A DNA stretch of 64,000 bases. Source: Gammaproteobacteria bacterium (lineage in GTDB: Bacteria > Pseudomonadota > Gammaproteobacteria > Steroidobacterales > Steroidobacteraceae). Position 1 is the first letter of the stretch. Each line of letters begins with the position of its first letter. The notes beneath the pieces were generated by a model. That model saw only the letters and a list, made by a program, of their open reading frames with translations. It was not told the origin of the DNA and made no database searches. The position numbers and the translations under genes were made by a program. Shown piece after piece: positions 61,135-64,000 of this stretch. The DNA lies in the NCBI GenBank assembly GCA_028293745.1, contig JAQGOF010000004.1:1-64000 (forward strand). The letters run 5' to 3'.

Positions 61135-61659
61135 TCAACCGGGCCGGAACTGGCCGGCCACCACGGGTTTTTCCTTCTGGATCACGGCCAGGGACAGCTT
61201 TCCGTAGTCCGCGTCCGTGCAGGTGCTCATCACCTTCTTCAGCACTTCGTAAGGCAGCGCCTTGTCGGCCATGATGGTGATCTCCCGCTGCGCCAGGTCT
61301 TTCTCGGTCATGTCCTTCCCGACCAGCAGCGGCCGCTTGAGAGCATCACGCAAGGCAGTGACGACCGTTTCTTTGCTGTCCCGTACGTCCTGTACGGTCG
61401 CAATGTGCTCGCCCTGCACGAACAGGTCGGTCTTGGTGATCATCACCACCACCGACTGTTTGGGAGACACCTCGGCAATGGACTGCGGAATCTCGATGCC
61501 TTTGCTGTTCTGAATGACCTCGACTTCGGTCGAGTAGACGAGCAGGAAGGCAACCATCACCGACAGGATGTCGATCAGCGGAATCAGGTTCAGCTCGGCA
61601 TCAGCCTTGTGGCGCAGGTGGTGCTGCGCCATGCGCCGCGCCCGACTGGATGTACTCAT
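61135..61659 (-). CDS. ExbD/TolR family protein (second copy)
   Basis: A 174-residue ExbD-type protein. The single span LNLIPLIDILSVMVAFLLVY contains the essential membrane Asp. The periplasmic part (TKTDLFVQGEHI, REITIMADKALPYEVLKKVM) is the ExbD fold. Its start overlaps the first ExbD stop as ATGA, so both are made together and may form a heterodimer in one motor complex with the TolQ-like protein. Confidence 0.9.
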   Translation of the reverse strand: MSTSSRARRMAQHHLRHKADAELNLIPLIDILSVMVAFLLVYSTEVEVIQNSKGIEIPQSIAEVSPKQSVVVMITKTDLFVQGEHIATVQDVRDSKETVVTALRDALKRPLLVGKDMTEKDLAQREITIMADKALPYEVLKKVMSTCTDADYGKLSLAVIQKEKPVVAGQFRPG

Positions 61660-62225
61660 GAGTGCGGAACTCCTGCAGCCGGCGCCGCAGCGGGAGCTGC
61701 CGTGGCGCCGGTCGTAGTGCTGTCGATTGCGGGCGCGTCACCCATCGAAATGTCGGGAAACAGCTCCGCCTGCACGGTGTTGAGGCCTTGCTTGACCTCA
61801 AATACACGGACCCTGTCCATCACCTGCACGACCGTGTCATAGGTCGTGTCAGGCTCCAGAAGAATCGACGCATCGGTCTTCTCGGGAAACTTCGCCTTGA
61901 CACGCTTCAGGTAGTCCGTGAGGCCGTCATAGTTGTAGCCGGCCGCGGTGTTGGGCAGCGTGGCCAGCGGCCCCGTGTTGCGATCGGCGACCTGCAGCAG
62001 GTTCTTGCGCACCATCACCTCGATCTGCAATCCCGGCGGCGGTTCGCGGAACTCCGTCTGCGAGGCCGGAAGATTCAACTGCAGGATCACGGTGCGCGAG
62101 AACACCGCGGTCATGAGCAGAAATGTCACGAGCACCGTAAAGATGTCGATCATCGGCACGAGCAGCAGCTCTGCCGGCCGTCGCGCGTGACGCGCGAGCT
62201 TCTTGTTGGCGTAGGACCTACGCAT
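61656..62225 (-). CDS. ExbD/TolR family protein (first copy)
   Basis: A 189-residue ExbD-type protein, longer than usual. The span LLLVPMIDIFTVLVTFLLM carries the conserved Asp. The periplasmic domain (GLQIEVMVRKNLLQVADR, DASILLEPDTTYDTVVQVMD) is typical, and a C-terminal extension of about 30 residues is rich in Ala, Thr and Pro. It lies 39 bases after the TolQ-like gene. Confidence 0.9.
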   Translation of the reverse strand: MRRSYANKKLARHARRPAELLLVPMIDIFTVLVTFLLMTAVFSRTVILQLNLPASQTEFREPPPGLQIEVMVRKNLLQVADRNTGPLATLPNTAAGYNYDGLTDYLKRVKAKFPEKTDASILLEPDTTYDTVVQVMDRVRVFEVKQGLNTVQAELFPDISMGDAPAIDSTTTGATAAPAAAPAAGVPHS

Positions 62226-62264
62226 GCGAAACGTTCACCCGTGGAAAGAGCGCGGGCGAGCGGC

Positions 62265-62912
62265 TTACGCCGCCTGCGCCGGTTGCCGCTCGGTAATGGC
62301 GTTCAGGAACTTGACGGAGGCCATCTCGAGGCTGTCGATCAGCTCGGTGGTCTTCGTCTGCAGGAACGCATGTACGAACAGCAGCGGCACGGCGGTCATC
62401 AGACCAAATGCCGTACAGTTCATCGCCACCGAGATGCTCGCCGACAGCAGGTTCGCCTTCTCGGCCGGGTTGATGGTGGCGACCGCGGCAAAAGCGCGGA
62501 TCAGGCCCATCACGGTGCCCAGCAGGCCGAGCAGGGTTGCGAGGTTGGCGAAGGTGGCCAGGTAGTGCGTGCGCTTCTCCAGGCGCGGCACGACCTCCAT
62601 CAGGCTTTCCTCCATCGCCTTCTCGATGTCGTCGCGGCGCCGCGCGGACTGAATTCGCGCCAGGCCGTAGTTGAGAATGTGCCCGATCGCCGAATCCGAC
62701 TTCGACGTCACCTGCACGACCTGGCGGAAGTTGCCCTGCGCAAGCATGGGGACGACTTCGTTCCAGAGACTGCGGTTACGCACGGCCGTGTGCGTCAGGT
62801 AGATGTACCGCTCGATCGCGATCGAGAGGCCCACCACGAACACGATGGCAATGGGGTACATGAAGTCCCCGCCACCTTGAAAGAACCGAACGATCACGCT
62901 CCACAGATCCAT
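62265..62912 (-). CDS. MotA/TolQ/ExbB proton channel protein
   Basis: A 215-residue membrane protein. Span 1 is MYPIAIVFVVGLSIAIERYIYL. The cytoplasmic loop follows, and the conserved late region YLATFANLATLLGLLGTVMGLI with VAMNCTAFGLMTAVPLLFVHAFL forms the proton path together with ExbD. It is the first gene of the motor operon. An intrinsic-terminator-like hairpin lies about 100 bases upstream. Confidence 0.92.
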   Translation of the reverse strand: MDLWSVIVRFFQGGGDFMYPIAIVFVVGLSIAIERYIYLTHTAVRNRSLWNEVVPMLAQGNFRQVVQVTSKSDSAIGHILNYGLARIQSARRRDDIEKAMEESLMEVVPRLEKRTHYLATFANLATLLGLLGTVMGLIRAFAAVATINPAEKANLLSASISVAMNCTAFGLMTAVPLLFVHAFLQTKTTELIDSLEMASVKFLNAITERQPAQAA

Positions 62913-63003
62913 CGAAGTCTCCAGGTCAGTTCAGGCCACACACGACCAAGCTATGTCCCGTCAGCGGGGCCTCGGGGTCCCGCCAAACTGAATGACATAA
63001 GCC

Positions 63004-63039
63004 AAAAAAGCTGCGATCCAGCTCTCATCCGCAGCAGCT
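63004..63039 (-). terminator. Terminator-like hairpin between Ala/Pro-rich gene and TolQ gene
   Basis: On the minus strand AGCTGC (63039-63034) pairs with GCAGCT (63014-63009), with a possible inner GAT/ATC pairing, followed by a run of six T residues ending at 63004. It would end the upstream Ala/Pro-rich gene's transcript or act as a partial stop before the motor operon. Confidence 0.5.
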
Positions 63040-63046
63040 CGGCCCA

Positions 63047-63062
63047 AGCAATAAGGCCGCCT
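63047..63062 (-). promoter_or_regulatory. Weak sigma-54-type spacing match upstream of TolQ gene
   Basis: On the minus strand the site reads AGGCGGCCTTATTGCT. GG-N10-GC and TTGCT are kept, but the -24 element is poor. The predicted start falls within the terminator hairpin, which argues against function. Confidence 0.15.
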
Positions 63063-63074
63063 GCAGCATTAACG

Positions 63075-63770
63075 CTAGTGCTTCACATCCGCCCCTGCTG
63101 CCGCGCCCGCTGCATCCTTGGCGGCGTCTGGCTTCAGGGCATCGTAGTAGCGGTTCTGGCGTTTGAATACGTCACGATCAACCGGTGTGAGCACCTCGTC
63201 CAGGAGGCTGTTCACGGGTTTACCAACGAGATCGCCCAGGTCCGAACGTTTCCAAGGCACGATGTATAGCACCTTCGGCAGTTCCCGGTTGCCTGTGATC
63301 TGCGTTGTATCGAGTTGGAGACTATCGTGAGCTTTCCCGGCAGGCGCACCGGGTGCACCGCCTTTGGGCACCGCGGCTGCGCGCGCCGTTCCTGCAGCTC
63401 CGCCTGCTGGCGCGGCCGCGGGCGCATTTCCCGAGGGGCCTGCGAGCGCGCCCGGCGCGGGAGATGGCGTGCTCGTTGCACCTGCGCTCGAGGAGCGTGC
63501 TGCTCCACCCGCAGCCGTAGCGGGCTTCGTCGGTGTTTGCACGGGTGGAGCAGTAGTCGGCTCCGGAGATGACGTTTGTGTTGCAGACGTGTTGACACCC
63601 GGTTCCAGGTCGCTGGGCGGCGGCGCAACTGCCGGGCGGGCAGCCCGAGTTGGGGCCGCATTGCTCTGGTCGCCGGTCTGTGCACCAGCCACCGCACTGA
63701 AAGCCGCGATCGCGGCGACGAGAATTCCTCGCGCCAGCCACCGTGCCTCGAGTTGCCGTACCGTGATCAT
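63075..63770 (-). CDS. Exported Ala/Pro-rich hypothetical protein
   Basis: A 231-residue protein with a signal peptide (WLARGILVAAIAAFSAVAGA), then about 115 residues of low-complexity Ala/Pro/Thr/Ser/Gly. A compact C-terminal domain follows: ITGNRELPKVLYIVPWKRSD, LGDLVGKPVNSLLDEVLTPVDRDVF. I do not recognise the family. The ATG at 63770 follows GGGAGG; a TTG at 63776 overlaps the upstream stop. Position suggests a periplasmic partner of the TolQ-ExbD-TonB-like system. Confidence 0.65.
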   Translation of the reverse strand: MITVRQLEARWLARGILVAAIAAFSAVAGAQTGDQSNAAPTRAARPAVAPPPSDLEPGVNTSATQTSSPEPTTAPPVQTPTKPATAAGGAARSSSAGATSTPSPAPGALAGPSGNAPAAAPAGGAAGTARAAAVPKGGAPGAPAGKAHDSLQLDTTQITGNRELPKVLYIVPWKRSDLGDLVGKPVNSLLDEVLTPVDRDVFKRQNRYYDALKPDAAKDAAGAAAGADVKH

Positions 63771-63772
63771 CG

Positions 63773-64000
63773 TCAACCTCCCGCCTTTGGGGCTGGCTTG
63801 GTTGCGGGCGCCGGCGCTGTTGAAGGAGCGGCTCCCGTGGCGCCTGCGGATTCAGCTCCGGCAGGTTTGGCTCCCGGTGCTGCGCCTCCTGCAGCTCCCG
63901 TGGGCGCTGCACCCGTGGCAGCTGCCGCTCCGGGCGCAGGTGCGCTCCCTGCACCGTCGGCGGGCCCACCGTTCGCACCCGCGGCAGGAGGCGCCCCAGG
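63773..64000 (-). CDS. 3' end of an Ala/Gly/Pro-rich protein gene (partial)
   Basis: The last 75 codons of a leftward gene whose start lies beyond the window. The visible part is low complexity (ATGAAPTGAAGGAAPGAKP..., ending PATKPAPKAGG) with no recognisable domain. Its stop is 2 bases before the next gene's ATG, so the two are in one unit. Composition matches the neighbour's linker. It may be the tail of a larger periplasmic or TPR-type protein. Confidence 0.55.
   Translation of the reverse strand, partial: PGAPPAAGANGGPADGAGSAPAPGAAAATGAAPTGAAGGAAPGAKPAGAESAGATGAAPSTAPAPATKPAPKAGG

Noticed and set aside
60256-63269. Two long plus-strand frames across the TolQ/ExbD operon
   Set aside because: Shadows of five well-defined minus-strand genes joined by ATGA overlaps.
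1-64000. tRNA, rRNA, CRISPR, prophage or intact insertion sequence
   Set aside because: None seen on reading both strands; no cloverleaf with T-arm, no regular spacer array, no transposase or integrase.

Overview
The window is 64 kb of GC-rich chromosomal DNA, densely coding, with short intergenic gaps and frequent 4-base start/stop overlaps. Gene content (sigma-54 with NtrC-type regulation, TolQ/ExbD operon, HemJ, PEP carboxylase, M13 and DUF885 peptidases, LigD/LigF-type enzymes, many c-di-GMP and two-component proteins) suggests an environmental gammaproteobacterium, perhaps near Steroidobacteraceae or Nevskiales. That placement is inference. I see no rRNA, tRNA, CRISPR array, intact insertion sequence or prophage.

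Layout. 0-5 kb: methyltransferase, RDD protein, a trypsin/PDZ protein that has lost its catalytic triad, a DUF885 lipoprotein and an SRAP-family protein lacking three of four active-site residues. 5-10.5 kb: a LacI-type regulator, then a 4-hydroxyproline catabolic unit (deaminase, epimerase, GntR regulator) divergent from a FAD dehydrogenase, with a palindromic operator candidate between them. 10.5-20.3 kb: hydrolase, second DUF885 protein, PadR regulator with a perfect 16-bp operator, LmbE deacetylase, PRPP-synthase-like protein, cardiolipin synthase, CAP protein and an EAL-CBS-GGDEF protein. 20.4-24.7 kb: a LigD-like dehydrogenase, two translationally coupled LigF-like glutathione transferases and an OFA-type transporter, possibly an aryl-ether catabolic cluster. 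24.8-38.8 kb: mostly housekeeping and metabolism (polyphosphate glucokinase, formate-THF ligase, HemJ, MFS, PAS-GGDEF-EAL, M13 peptidase, nitroreductase, EgtB-like protein, Apt), including a start-less gene remnant overlapping the glucokinase 3' end.

38.8-54.1 kb is a regulatory and envelope-stress island: small exported proteins, DUF883, a soluble histidine kinase, three response regulators (one NtrC-type), a DUF2383 four-helix protein, an antiporter, a hybrid kinase, rpoN, a BON protein, DUF4398/OmpA lipoproteins, topoisomerase IB and an ECF sigma factor. The most striking signal is here. Tandem sigma-54-type promoters at 45746-45785 are followed about 80-120 nt later by a perfect intrinsic terminator with a T6 tail and no credible ORF, which looks like a sigma-54-dependent small RNA. 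rpoN itself is preceded by a near-consensus sigma-54 promoter, and weaker GG-N10-GC sites precede the hybrid kinase, BON and topoisomerase genes. I read this as a candidate self-amplifying sigma-54 regulon.

54-64 kb: GNAT, PEP carboxylase, VOC protein, a KefB/YbaL-type antiporter, and a TolQ-ExbD-ExbD-TonB-like operon preceded by Ala/Pro-rich exported proteins, one running off the window end. All calls come from reading the sequence. Family names rest on remembered motifs, and no search was run.
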